Shown here: piece by piece, positions 30,848-42,600 of the stretch | How the letters are laid out: each line of letters begins with the position of its first letter | Position numbering within the stretch: position 1 is the first letter of the stretch | NCBI GenBank assembly: GCA_900095095.1 | Contig: FMBT01000359.1 | Coordinates: 1 to 64,000, forward strand | Direction: 5' to 3' | Source of the DNA: Fragilariopsis cylindrus CCMP1102 | Lineage: Eukaryota > Bacillariophyta > Bacillariophyceae > Bacillariales > Bacillariaceae | Length of the DNA: 64,000 bases | The notes under the pieces: model-generated | Databases searched by the model: none | The model's input: only the letters and a program-made list of their open reading frames with translations | Told to the model about the DNA's origin: nothing | Program-made: the position numbers and the translations under genes

Positions 30848-31723
30848 TTACGATGATACAATAAGAGCAGCTTCACGTAATGGATGAAAATCACCAGGAT
30901 TCATTTCTTCAATTGGTAATGGAGGTTGATAACCAATATCATTCACATCCATTCCTCCCTCCAATAATCCTTCTAATGTTCTGGATAATGTAATGGACAT
31001 ACAGGAGACATACCGTCGAGATGTCACCGTTTCTAATCCTTCCTCTAATGGTTCATAGATATCGATCATTTGCACACTCGTTAAGGCATTACATTGATGT
31101 AATGGCATTTTTCTTTTTAATATTTCTGCAATAGTCACTGCTTTGTTGATGGCTCGGCCCATTGCTTTTAATACAATCTTATCTGATTTATCAGCCTGCA
31201 AATAGTAGTAATAGTGTGAAAAACGAAAAAAAGCAGATGAGATAAGATGAGATCGGAACCTTCGTTTTTGTTTCTGATTACGTAATCATACTCCTTATTT
31301 CTTTTTTGAAATACGAAACAAAACAAAACTAAACAAAACAAAGCAAAATATTTGATTTCCTTCCTCGCGATCCCGGTATTATAAATAACTACCGAGTAAA
31401 TGTGTATTCAATTCAATAGATGATATGACTTGACTTACAAATAATTTCATTGAATATGTTATATAATTCCTTGGTTTACCCTGTTGTGTAATTCTAACTT
31501 CGCAGCTCATATTGGTGTTAGTGGTGTTGGTAGTGGAGGTGGTAATGGTAGTGGTTGAATCGCCTTGTTGTTGTTGTTGTTGTTGTTGCTGCTGCGACTG
31601 TTGTTGTTGGGTTGAAGAAGAATCGCCGCCGTCACCATCATCAGGAGCACCCTCCTGCTTGATACTATTAGTATTAGTAGTACTAGTACCTTTATGTTCT
31701 TGTACTAAACGATATTTATCCAT
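30848..31723 (-). CDS. Alba-domain nucleic-acid-binding protein
   Basis: Two exons: 31723-31439 and 31195-30848, with a 243-bp phase-0 GT-AG intron (donor GTAAGTCAA, acceptor TTTGCAG), giving 210 residues. The N-terminal 70 residues are Thr/Asn/Gln-rich with a Gln run. The Alba fold begins at SCEVRITQQGKPRNYITYSMKLF, joins ADKSDKIVLKAMGRAINKAV (the nucleic-acid-binding loop and helix) and continues through QMIDIYEPLEEGLETV and MSITLSRTLEG. The tail has GYQPPLP. This order is the eukaryotic Alba-like pattern. These proteins bind RNA or DNA and are linked to translation control and telomere or RNase P/MRP complexes in other lineages; which applies here is unknown. Without splicing the frame stops a few codons into the intron. 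Confidence 0.93.
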
Positions 31724-32853
31724 GGCGAAAACTAACTTTTTTTTTTTAAAACGTTGACAGCAATACGATCAAAGATGTCTTCTCTTTTTTCTTTCGAAAA
31801 AACGTGTCAAGTTAAAAAGGCTTCAAAATTCGTAACACAAATAATGAAAAAAGGACTATGCGTGATGGTGGGAGATGATGTGATGATAAAGCAAGAATGC
31901 ATAAACGCTGAATTTATTACGGAGGGAAACAAGAACGGCTAAAAAATGAGACCAGAATTTTATTTTTTGTTGAAGGCACAAAGATTTCCGATATTTTTTG
32001 AGACTATTTCTGTGCTGAGTATGTTATGTACTTTTTGTTAGGAAGAATATGCACAAAAAAGAAAAAATAGAACAATAAGTGCTATGTTAGCTTTACAGTA
32101 TTTCAAAATGGAATCTTACTTTTCCCCTCTTAAATAAATAATTGAATTCGCCGGAATCAAAACATCCAGTGCTGTCAAAAAACGTAAACAGTAACGGGTA
32201 CCAGCACGTCAATCGCTCATACCGTAGTAGGTACTAGTACTCTCGCGGACTATTCTCAGGAGTAACGTGTCAAAATTCTGAGCGAAACTGTGATTGGATC
32301 ATTATCTCAGTACTTCAGAAGTACTGCTGTATAGACGGTAGGTGCCTACTTGAAGTAGTACTAGTACTTGCGGGCGGCCCAAAACGTGCCAGGTATTTAT
32401 ATCAGAATATGTCAGTTGCTAATATAGAAGTTTCATTTCCTATTACCGTTACAATTAGCGATGATACTGTACATCTATCTACCGGCAAGGTCAACAGCAA
32501 TTTTAGCAGATCCACTCCCAAAACCCGAAGGCTCAGTTGCTAATCAGTTGCGAATCGTTTATTGCAGATGATTGATTTACTATTTCCGTTACGATTAGCG
32601 ATGATCCTGTACATCTACCGGCAGGGTCAACAACGATTTTAGCAGCTCCACTCTTCAAAACCCGATCGGACTATCTACCACTAACCGATCCCGGTAGAAC
32701 GAAGGATTGTACTGACACCGTTATTATGCGATAATGGGCTCACAATAAAAAATATCCTATAAAGTTGTTCGGACACATCTAATCTCAATTTAACTCGCAG
32801 CAGCAACATCAGCATCAGCAAGAGCAAGATACATTCGATTGTTATCAGTAGCG
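31724..32853. other. Intergenic region with an imperfect promoter duplication
   Basis: About 1.1 kb, divergent between the Alba gene (-) and the secreted-protein gene (+). Short ORFs at 31754-31942 have no domain. Palindrome-rich DNA with AGTACTTCAGAAGTACT lies near 32310-32326. The duplicated segment at 32437-32675 is listed separately. Confidence 0.5.
32437..32675 (+). repeat. Two imperfect direct copies of an approximately 95-bp segment
   Basis: Copy 1 (about 32437-32535) and copy 2 (about 32580-32675) share CGTTAC-x-ATTAGCGATGAT, CTGTACATCTA, ACCGGCA, GGTCAACA and AAAACCCGA, with substitutions and a 4-bp gap. They lie 180-420 bp before the start codon of the secreted-protein gene, so they may be regulatory. 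Confidence 0.8.
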
Positions 32854-35247
32854 ATGAAGACTACAACTAATTGTCAGTGTTCTACAGGCTGGGTAGTATG
32901 CAGGTTTGTGGTGATCACTGCCTTCATCTCTACTAGTCATCTTTTTGTTGGTGTTCTGGCAAAGGTTTTTCCCGTGCCGTCATTCCAACCATCAGCATCT
33001 TCTTATCCGTCGTCATCACCTTCTTCTCCGCCGTCATTCCGACCATCAGCATCTTCTTATCCGTCGTCCTCACCTTCTTCTCCGCCGTCATTCCAACCAT
33101 CAGCATCTTCTTATCCGTCGTCATCACCTTCTTCTCCGCCGTCATTCCAACCATCAGCATCTTCTTATCCGTCGTCATCACCTTCTTCTCCGCCGTCATT
33201 CCGACCATCAGCATCTTCTTATCCGTCGTCATCACCTTCTTCTCCGCCGTCATTCCAACCATCAACATCTTCTTCTCCAACGACAACATGCAAGAGCGGT
33301 GCTTCCACAACCGTTGAGATGGATATTATGGAGATTAGAGACAAGGTGAAGCAAGAAACTGCTGCATTCATAGTTATGTACACACATGGTTTGGGTCAGA
33401 TCGATTGTAATAGTACTCCTGACGTAGAAGCGTGTAAAGCAGAAGTATTAACGCAAATGGAGTATATGGATGGGTATTGCGATTTATCAACACAAGCAAT
33501 TGCAGAAATTGATCTTGCTATGTGTCTTCAAGAGAATTTTGGAGGAGAGGGAGCTGATCCAATTCGCTTCGTAGAGCCAGCTCCCCGTCCGTTTCCTACA
33601 GGAAGAAGGCTGACAACTGATGGTGCTCCAGATCTTGCCTTAGATTTGTTTCCATATGATGAAGCAATTATAGGATTAAAAGCTGTAAAAATTGCTGTCA
33701 CTGCAGCAAGTTCGATTCTTCTGGCCCTTCCTGAGTGTGGCGGATGTTTTACCGGAGGCATTTGTGCCCTTGCTACCAGTTCTGCAAAACTTGGTCTTAC
33801 AGCAAGCTTTGCCATCGCTGCAGGAGTAAGTCGCACCAGTCATACACCCCCTTGATTTCTTGCTTAGTCAAGTACTACTGTACTAACACCTACGTATTCA
33901 ATCTTGATCAATTGTTGCAGCTACTCGATGCCGCACTGCTAGTAATTACAGAAGTCGATGCCATTAACAAGAAATATTCATTTCAATATTCGGTGGAAAC
34001 CTATAAGAATCTACAGTCAGTTATCCATCAGCTGATCAAGTTACAGACCGATATCGACAACATTATCGAAACAGTTGATAAGATTGAAAAGGAGGTTGTT
34101 AAGAATGGTGGAAAACTAGATAAGTTATTGTGTCCGTTTAAAGACGTCGAAAAACCTTTGTTCGTTGTTCTTGGCCAAGGCTGTGATGGAGTTAACCAAG
34201 ATTGCGACGAATTCGTTGACGAGTGTGACGAAGACAGGGTACCGCCATCGATTCGGCTCAAAGTAGCAAAACCCTTAACGCCGTTCAAAACCAAGGAGGA
34301 CGCACGTTATTTTTTGGAACATAACATAGAGGTCACGGATGACTGTGCTGCCCCTGATAATCTGAGCTTTACAGTTGTCAAAATTGTTACAGAATGCGTA
34401 GATTGTAAGTTTGAAGTAATCGCAAAAGATGAGAGATGTTTTCACAAAGAAGCAACTGCAACAGCGACCTTTACTTTGATGGTAGACAATACCCCTCCGA
34501 AGATTTCATGCGGTTTCTACACTCCGCAAGATGCAAAGTATGTCTCGGAAGATTTTGATGCTTGTTTAGGCATCTCTCCTCCATTTCCTGCGCTTCGAGA
34601 TCAACTCCATATTGATGCTCAAAATTTCCGACAAAAGTTTGTTGACGTACAGCTTTGGTTCGATATTAAGGTGAGTGACTTGTTTATCGGATTAATCTTC
34701 TACCATTTCTACTTGCCTCCACGATAGAGTGAACCTCTCTGGTTAGTGTGGTGTATGCTCTTGAGTCGAGTCATTATCTCTAACCCTCTCTCCATTTGTC
34801 GCTCAACAGACATCACCGACGGATACAAAAATTGACGTTGACGTTCGCGTCTTAAGTAATGAGTTTGAGGGGCGGCCCCCCATTGATGATAAAATGGCTT
34901 CGATTTTGAAGCGTGTTGATCTTCCCAATATTGTTAATAGAGTCAACTTATTCATTGCACCAGTCAGGTAAGTATCGCATTCACATTATTATCAATGTCA
35001 AAATGAGAAATATCTAACGTGTCTCTGGCTTTCAATGTAATATCTTCTCGATAGTTGTCAAGATGGACGCCCTGGTGCTAGCACTATATGTAAAGCTGAA
35101 GAAGCCATGGGTATCACTACAAGATTCTATGATATTGAAATTACCGGGACTGATAGAGCTGGCAACGTTGGAACGACTACATGCAGCATAATTGTTGTGC
35201 CACACATGCCAGCAACTATTACGGGCAAGGGTAAGGGCAAGGGTAAG

Positions 35248-35283
<36 letters not shown>

Positions 35284-36063
35284 CAACCTAAGTTAAAGGG
35301 CGTTTTAAAGATGAACCCAAAAAAAAACAAGTCCAAATCTGGCGGAATCATCCAGGAACCTCAGCCTCATGATCCTAATGCATTGCGTGAACAATTTGAT
35401 TTATCAACACAACGCTTTGAAATTTCTACCGTCTCATTTGTTTGGGATTCGGATCTAAATACTACTCTCGCTGTTCCACCCCCTCCCACAGTAGAGCATG
35501 TTCATGGTTCTTTCCCGGGATGCGTGCAGAATCAGTTAAAAAAAGACGAGGCATTATTACCACCACCACCAACACCATCACTCTCAAGATCGCCACCAAG
35601 AATGATTCCTTGGATGGCGAATGAAGACGGTATCGTCGGACCAAATCCAAAAATTGAAGTAGATCGTTTATGTTATGATACGGTAGGAGAAAATTTAGTT
35701 GTGACGTATAATTTATTTCTAGAAAAACAACAAGATCTTAGTAGTGTTACCACCGATATTACAATACAAGTATATGATATGAATAATATTGAAATTGTTT
35801 TTGAAAACATTATTTTGAATCCACGTGTAGAGAATAATCCATTACTATCCAGTTTATCATGTGGTATAGAGACATGTCATACATGGACATCACGTGGTGG
35901 ATTACAAATGTCAACTACAAATTTAATTGGTAATGGGCATGACTATGGTGTATTATTATTAGCAAAAACTACAACTGATGATGATGCCAACAACATCAAT
36001 GATAATTCTCGTCTGGAAATATTAGCTGGTGTTTCATTCCGATTAGGTGGATGTAATGAATAA
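32854..36063 (+). CDS. Large secreted protein: Ser/Pro repeats, MopE-like motif, hyalin-like segments
   Basis: Four exons: 32854-33825, 33921-34670, 34810-34967 and 35055-36063, with GT-AG introns of 95, 139 and 87 bp (phases 0, 0, 2), giving 962 residues. ATG 32854 is preferred over an upstream in-frame TTG. A signal peptide (VVITAFISTSHLFVGVLA) is followed by 18-residue PSFQPSASSYPSSSPSSP repeats. Next come a Cys-containing helical part, a hydrophobic alanine-rich stretch, a helical segment, GCDGVNQDCDEFVDECDED (like the bacterial MopE metal-binding CDGVDNDCD motif) and Ig/hyalin-like segments with VDNTPPKISC and TDRAGNVGTTTCS. A GKGKGKG/Asn low-complexity stretch precedes a conserved-looking C-terminal domain (DRLCYDTVGENLVVTYNLF). 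It is likely an extracellular or frustule-associated adhesion protein; that is inference. Confidence 0.85.
32977..33290 (+). repeat. 54-bp tandem repeats, five copies plus a partial
   Basis: Units of exactly 54 bp begin at 32977 and encode 18 residues. Variation is mostly CAA/CGA (Gln/Arg) at codon 4. The sixth unit (from 33247) is diverged and partial. The near identity of the units suggests recent expansion or gene conversion. Confidence 0.95.
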
Positions 36064-36741
36064 AATACAGAAGAAGAAAAAATCTCCACGGTATGTTGTT
36101 GATCGTAGAAAAAAAAAGGATGATACTTAAATATGTAGACAAATAAACAGATAGTTTAAGGAAACGAAAAATAATAACAATAGTACAGTATTATGAAATA
36201 GTAGATAACTAACTAACTCTCTTTCGAACAACTTTGGCATGACATGTAGTTGTTCATTCGGAAATGCGAAGCCATTTTCGAATTTGTATTATTATTTTTG
36301 TGCCCTGATTTTGATTGTTGTATCAGAACTATTTTTTTTGACTCAATCACTCGCTGTTTTACGGGATTGACCAGCCATCAACAGCCAATCAAAAAATTGC
36401 TTTCAATTTTCAATTTGAAATCTCCTGTAGAAATTAATTCAAATTCGACAATTAATCGAAAGAATTATTTCATGATGTCGTTAAGAATATATGATGTTAT
36501 TATGTTGAGACAACAGTAGTAGTAGTAGCAGTCAATCATTGAATTACCGCATCAGTACGTAAGGCCTTCTATCAATCACATCATAGACAAACAGCAAAAA
36601 AGGTCTGGGAATCGTTGTTGAAAAGAGTTTTCCTTCTTTTTGACTTGTACCGTATACGTATCGTTCTATAGTTATGATATCAAAAATAAAATCATACATG
36701 TATCATCCTCTTTTGTATTCAATAATAATAATAGTAGAAAT
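36064..36741. other. Intergenic region upstream of the Grc3 gene
   Basis: No supported gene. The 3' flank of the secreted gene contains ATAAA signals, and a GTAGTAGTAGTAG run lies near 36520. An in-frame stretch from 36640 precedes the chosen Grc3 ATG but starts at a TTG. Confidence 0.5.
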
Positions 36742-39396
36742 ATGATGAATAAGAACATTGGCGAAAAGAAGGAAAATACCGATGGTACCGAAGACCTCCT
36801 GAATAATAAGAATACGATAATAGACGACGACGCTCTCATTCTGAACGACGACGACATCAACGCCGATGTGGCTGTATTGTTATTATCGGAAGCAGCAGAA
36901 CAAGAACAAACACGAGGTCATAAGCGAAGGTTAGAAGAAGAAGACTCAACAGTAACAACGACTGCAGAAGAAAAAATGATATCTCCTCCGCCGAAAATAC
37001 CACCCAACAGTTGCTTCAATAATAATCATAATAGTAATAATAATTATGAAGAGAAAGTGAACAATAATGATAATCCAAAGAAGAAAGAATTATTGCGGGA
37101 TAATAATATTGGTGCGGAGGAAGTATTATCTTCGTCGTCATTATTATTACAAGGAGAAGCTGCCGTCGTGGACCACAATAATAACGACCAACAACATAAC
37201 GATGACGGTGTCAACAATAATAATAACAATAACAACGGAGAAGAAGAAGAAACTGGAGTGGATGGTGAGGACGCTATAATAGCCACACCATCATCATTTG
37301 CAGCAGAATTATTGCCCGAGGGGATGCGATTGGAATGGAATGACGAGAAGACGAGTGCCATCTTATATATTTCGAAGAATAGTGCTGATGACGACAATAA
37401 CAACAACAACAACAACAGAGAACTTCGTGTGTGTTTAGTAGGAAGAGCGAAAATTAAAATTCTTGAAGGATCAGCGGAAGTATTAGGATACAAACTGAAT
37501 GATGATAATAGACATGACGATGATGTTGATGATGATAATGAGGATGATGATGAATCGGACTCATCGTCTTCGTCGTCGAGGTCAATGTCTATGTTGATGG
37601 GTGTAGTCGTTACTAGTCCATATTGGTCCAGTTGGATGACAATAGAAGCACATCAAAGGTCTCTTCCTTGTCGCATTGAATTTCATTGTCTACGAGGTGC
37701 TAAAAGTTTTAAGGTCACGGCACCCAAACGTCCGATCGTCTTGCCCTCATCCTGGCGGACTTGTGTGGATGAGATCGTTCAAAACTCCATTGTTACTGCT
37801 ACTGCTGCACGCGCTACTGTCACGGTCAATTCTTTGGAAGATTACGAGGAGGATGTAAAAGAAAAGAAAAATCAACAGCGACATGCTTGTATGATAACCG
37901 GTGCTAAAGGTACGGGGAAATCAACTTTGCTTCGTTACATGACAAATCGCTTATTGTCATCGAGAAATAATAGTAATTATAATGGTAAAATTGGTGGGGT
38001 TGCCATACTTGATACTGACGTTGGACAACCCGAATTGGCACCACCGGGTTTATTAAGGTTGGCCATTGTAAGGAGTCCTCTTTTGCGACCACCCTATTGG
38101 AACCTAGTTGATGGTGGGACTGAACGTGAGGAAGCTGAAGACGATATCGATGAAAACAACGATGATGACGATGACGATGACGATGACGGTAACGTCGAAG
38201 TGGTTTCGTCTATCTTTTTTGGTGCCGTCACATCCAAGGTTGATCCTACGAGGTATATTAACGCCGTCCAACTGTTGATGGAGAAGTACGAGACCGAAGT
38301 AGTCCAAACCAGTCCGGATAATCCGATTCCTCTTTTGATCAACATGGATGGATGGGTGAAAGGGATGGGATATCAGATTTTAACAACTCTGATTGACATT
38401 ATTCGACCTACTCATTTGGTACAGATTCTAGGTGAAACAAAGGGGCAGATATTCGATCTACCACCGCAGTTGTTCGACAACAACAACACTCATAATGATG
38501 AAGGAGGAACAAATGAGGCAACCACAAATTTTCCTTCTCCTTCTCCAAAAATTTATCGATTGCCCGCGTGTCAAAACCTACCAGAAGCTTCTCTTTGTCG
38601 AATCCCAGCTTTGACCCTGAGGAATTTTCGTTGGGCCACGTATTTTTTACCCCATCAACTCCAGACATTTGATGCGTGGGATTTTGTCTCCGCGAAGGAA
38701 TTACAAACGGGATGGATCGCTGCCACCAGCATCGACAAAACAACCACGGCATCGTATCGGCCGAAGGGGTTGCTTCTGGGTAATGATGATTGTTACGACA
38801 ACGGCATCAATGATGGAGGAAGAAATGATGTCGAAGAAACAATAACGAATGAAGAAGAAGGAGCATTGAACGATGAATGTCGTCTGGCTCAGGCATTGGC
38901 TAGAGAAGTACCATATTGTGTCCCCATGGAAGCGGTCGAGGCATTCGTAATCGGTTCCGACTTCGAAGACTACTTGAGAATACCAGACGATATCGACGCT
39001 AGTGCCGAAGACGACATTGAACCAACCCGTAATCGAATATTCCAGGCATTGAATGGTAGTATCGTAGCGCTTTGTACCGACACGACCACAATGGAATCAT
39101 TAGGATACGGTATCCTTCGATCTATAGATTGGAATCGACGTTTGTTGTACATTCTAGTTCCCTCTTCCGTAGGGATCAAACCTTTCGCATTATCAAAAGT
39201 CAAAGCCTTAGTCGGAGGCAGCTTACCACTTCCGTTGGCTATGCTATATCGTGGAGTGTACGCGGAATCGTTTCCATATTTGACCACACTTGCACCTTCT
39301 AGTTCGTTAATTCTAGGATCGGCGCCTATGAAAAGTCGCAACAATATTACTCGACGAGGCTTGGCCAAAGCATCAGAAGCAGGAGCGCGTCGGTAA
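36742..39396 (+). CDS. Polynucleotide 5'-hydroxyl kinase, Grc3/NOL9 family
   Basis: 884 residues from MMNKNIGEKK; the earlier in-frame TTG is not a credible start. The first 200 residues are disordered (Asp/Glu/Asn runs). Around 200-340 are beta-rich N-terminal segments (RVCLVGRAKIKILEGSAEVLGY, SPYWSSWMTIEAH), as in this family. The kinase domain has the P-loop GAKGTGKST (387-395), then VAILDTDVGQPELAPPGLLRL with the catalytic and Walker B-like acids, FFGAVTSKVDP, LLINMDGWVKGMGY and HLVQILGE. The C-terminal part has YFLPHQL, the LNGSIVAL block and RGVYAESFPYL. Grc3/NOL9 phosphorylates the ITS2 cleavage end during 25S/28S rRNA maturation in the nucleolus, with Las1; that is family knowledge. 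An acidic insertion with a long Asp run (about 38160-38190) sits within the kinase domain. Confidence 0.9.
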   Translation: MMNKNIGEKKENTDGTEDLLNNKNTIIDDDALILNDDDINADVAVLLLSEAAEQEQTRGHKRRLEEEDSTVTTTAEEKMISPPPKIPPNSCFNNNHNSNNNYEEKVNNNDNPKKKELLRDNNIGAEEVLSSSSLLLQGEAAVVDHNNNDQQHNDDGVNNNNNNNNGEEEETGVDGEDAIIATPSSFAAELLPEGMRLEWNDEKTSAILYISKNSADDDNNNNNNNRELRVCLVGRAKIKILEGSAEVLGYKLNDDNRHDDDVDDDNEDDDESDSSSSSSRSMSMLMGVVVTSPYWSSWMTIEAHQRSLPCRIEFHCLRGAKSFKVTAPKRPIVLPSSWRTCVDEIVQNSIVTATAARATVTVNSLEDYEEDVKEKKNQQRHACMITGAKGTGKSTLLRYMTNRLLSSRNNSNYNGKIGGVAILDTDVGQPELAPPGLLRLAIVRSPLLRPPYWNLVDGGTEREEAEDDIDENNDDDDDDDDDGNVEVVSSIFFGAVTSKVDPTRYINAVQLLMEKYETEVVQTSPDNPIPLLINMDGWVKGMGYQILTTLIDIIRPTHLVQILGETKGQIFDLPPQLFDNNNTHNDEGGTNEATTNFPSPSPKIYRLPACQNLPEASLCRIPALTLRNFRWATYFLPHQLQTFDAWDFVSAKELQTGWIAATSIDKTTTASYRPKGLLLGNDDCYDNGINDGGRNDVEETITNEEEGALNDECRLAQALAREVPYCVPMEAVEAFVIGSDFEDYLRIPDDIDASAEDDIEPTRNRIFQALNGSIVALCTDTTTMESLGYGILRSIDWNRRLLYILVPSSVGIKPFALSKVKALVGGSLPLPLAMLYRGVYAESFPYLTTLAPSSSLILGSAPMKSRNNITRRGLAKASEAGARR

Positions 39397-39543
39397 TAAC
39401 GGGGAAAGATAAACTAGCACCATAAATAGTACGCTAGAAAATAGAAACCAATTCTATATATAGCCTATAACTAATATGCTACTGGTATTTCATAAAAAGT
39501 GAGCTTATATATTTACTTGCTATGTCGTAGAAGTCTATTGCAA

Positions 39544-39602
39544 TCAATATTCGTTCTCTAAGACCTCTTCCAGTGCATATTCATTTTCTAGGACCTCTTC
39601 CA
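39544..39602 (-). repeat. Short duplication at the protein C-terminus
   Basis: A near-perfect 27-bp tandem repeat encodes ALEEVLENEY twice at the very end of the PqiA-like protein, just before the stop codon. Confidence 0.8.
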
Positions 39603-42600
39603 GTGCAGTGACATCTTCATCTGATGCTGGATAAGAGTTAGGGATGCTAACAAACAGTGTGCGACCGATAAAAGTAAGCTCGAATAGCTGCTGTGCAAAA
39701 GTACGACCATTATCTGTAGCGCTAGACATAGCGTCTGAAGGTGATTGTTCTTGTCGTTCATTAGACGCGTCTTCCATTTTTTCCTCCACGGCATTCTCTA
39801 CAAAATTCAGACAAAACGACACCAATACGGCATTTAAGCATGCTCCAACAAGAAGGAACCAACAGTTTGATTCAAGTGATGCATCGACAGTGAAGCAAAC
39901 GGTATCCACATCCTGCTCGTCAAATATGTTTTCTGCCAAAGCTTCGATAGCGTCGCACTTGTCCCCAATCATAAACGAGGCAAACGTTGATATTTGAAAC
40001 AATGCAGCTAAAATTGACAGGAGGAAGACTTCGATGGCAGACCAGCTACTTGCAATCTCAGCAGCGACCAAAAAATGACGTTGCCACTTCAATCGCATGG
40101 GCACAAACATAAGAATTGTAAGGAATGCCAAACACAGTATAGGTGTTACAGCTGTGAAAAAGAAATAGGTACCCTGTAGAAAAAGGATGCTCAAGCTTTG
40201 AGGACTTTCAACACTTGATGGCAATGCTAATCCTAGTGACAGAACAGAATAACTAGTAGTACTTGAATCTTCGTCTACCATTGCGGCCAGACCCCCAATT
40301 TTAAAAGTGAAACTTTCTTGTAAGAATCCACGAAGCAAAAGCCCCAGAGTTGATACTATTGCTAATAGAAGCAGTCCTTGGAAACCGCACGAAAGTCGTT
40401 TCAGGGAGTTTTCGTTCCGAACTTCAAATCCATGGTTGATGATGGATGTTTTGGAAGATCGAACGGTATTTGAATTATCGTGCCGCATGGTCCTTCGATG
40501 ACAAAAAAGTACGACGTGGCCTAAAAGTAAGGATATACATGTGGCAAGAAGGAAAGAGAAGAAACCATATACAGGGGTGATATATATATCCATACCTAAT
40601 CCGATAGATAACAAGAATAAGAATGAGAGAAAAGTAGCAGTAAAGGAAGGGTATACAAATCATAGAAGAAAAAAAAGAGCGAGAAGAATAAATAGCATCA
40701 GTACTTACCGAGATTGTCACTAACTCCCAAGTGAAATCGAAATGCTACCACAAACAATATTAGAACATAATTATCAACCAAAGACAATTTCCCAAGAGCA
40801 TCTAAATTCAGTAAGCGTCGTTCTTGTTGGTGCTGGTTAGCACATGGTTTCATCCAAAAATATAACATCAATAAAAGCTTAACATAGGGCCATATTCCAC
40901 TAAAACAAACAACCAATATAAGCAAAGGAAATATCCCAGCATGATAAAGCTCAGAGACTGTTTTGCCTAGGCTAAATTGAAATATACCAGGGATACCAAT
41001 TGCGTGTTGACCAGCTTGAATGGAAACGTCAACGGATGCACCGACACTAGAATTGCTTGAGATGAAGAGGATGATCGTCCCGATGATCATGACTGGAATC
41101 AAATATCTGATCACTTCTGGAATCTTCTCAGATTCAAAAATTGATATCTTGGGCTCATATTGAGTTGGTTCAATTAATTTGTCTTCCAAAATAACCTGAG
41201 GTTCATCTTCGTCATCCAAGTCGTCGCAAATATCTCTAAGGATAAATGCGTCGATAGAGTTACACCTGTTTGGCTTTTGATTACATTCATTGGTACCAGA
41301 AAAAGGATTTATCATTAGTTCATCGTATGACGAAAGCAGTGGTGTTGTACGAGAAGTAGCGACTGCGTTATCGGGTCGGTATGTTTGTTGCAAATCGTTT
41401 GAAATATTGGTTTGCCGATCATTGCTATCTTCATCGTTTCGTATTTCAAGGCGAGAAATAAATAGTAGACCTACTTGCACCACAACTATCAAACCAAAAA
41501 AAATCCATAATTTAGTAGAGTCTTTCCACAACCAATACATTGTCTTCCCTCCAGAATTGTACCTGTGGTCACTTCCGTTATCATTATCTTTAGGCATGAC
41601 AACTCCAGGACATTTTTGGAGTGATGATCCAATCCACTTCTCAAATGCATAGTTAACGAAAGTTCGAGAAAATTCCTGAGACCAATGCAATGCATCATTG
41701 CTGATCTCCAAAAATTGAGGGTAGTCTTGTGCTGACAGTGAAAGGTTCTTCCCACCGACTGCGGCTGTGAGATTAACTCCGAAATACTTACCAAAATTGA
41801 GACTGGTTGTTCTGGGCAGGAACCCAATTTCTATGGCAGGCAGAAGGCCACATCTGGCCTCTTCCAAAAGCCGGGATACAGTAAGATTTTCCAAACGATT
41901 CAAGTCGTAATCGATTTTGACTTCAGCATGCGCCTCGAGACTTAAAAACAATGTTATGTTGACTTGCCCAGAAATTTTGTACCCATCGACGTCGACAATT
42001 AACGTTACTTGAGGAGGACCATCCTTTGAGGACGATACAGACTCATCGGTTGTATTTGATGGTAATAGCGATAAGGGTTTGTCCTCATCTTCAACACCTT
42101 TAGGTAACACTAACTCGCCAAAGATCAAGGATGATTCCAATTTTGTATCTCCAGATGGCTTCATAATTTGTATACGCTGAAGCGAGTCCCAATGAATTTT
42201 TATTCCAGCTAGTGTAACCAATTTTTTCAGGTTTTCGCTCTCATCTTTTTCGTTAATCTCCGCTTCTGTCGGTGCCTGCGATTTTGGTATTGTCCCTAAT
42301 TTCTCAATCGAAATTCCAAATTTTTTAACTTCGTTCTCTACCAAACGCATGCCAGAACTAAGTATACCGGAAAAAGTAGAGCTGGTAGCGAGACCATCAC
42401 TACCATCATTATTATTACTGTAGAAAGAATCATCACCCCCGACTATTAATTGAATTCTTTCTGACAAGCACGATAAAAACTGGTTCAAAGTCCGCTTGGT
42501 ATGTGAATGGTCCAAGTATCGATTGAATCTGTTCAAGATTTCGAACTTTGTAAAATTTAACCATTTAGGTACTACTTCTCCACCACCAGCGGATGAAGAC

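Noticed and set aside
31754-31942. 62-codon ORF upstream of the secreted-protein gene
   Set aside because: Short, with no domain or supporting context; it lies in the leader region of the Alba gene on the other strand.
32977-33290. CRISPR-like array
   Set aside because: The units are contiguous, coding and without spacers, in a eukaryotic secreted-protein gene.
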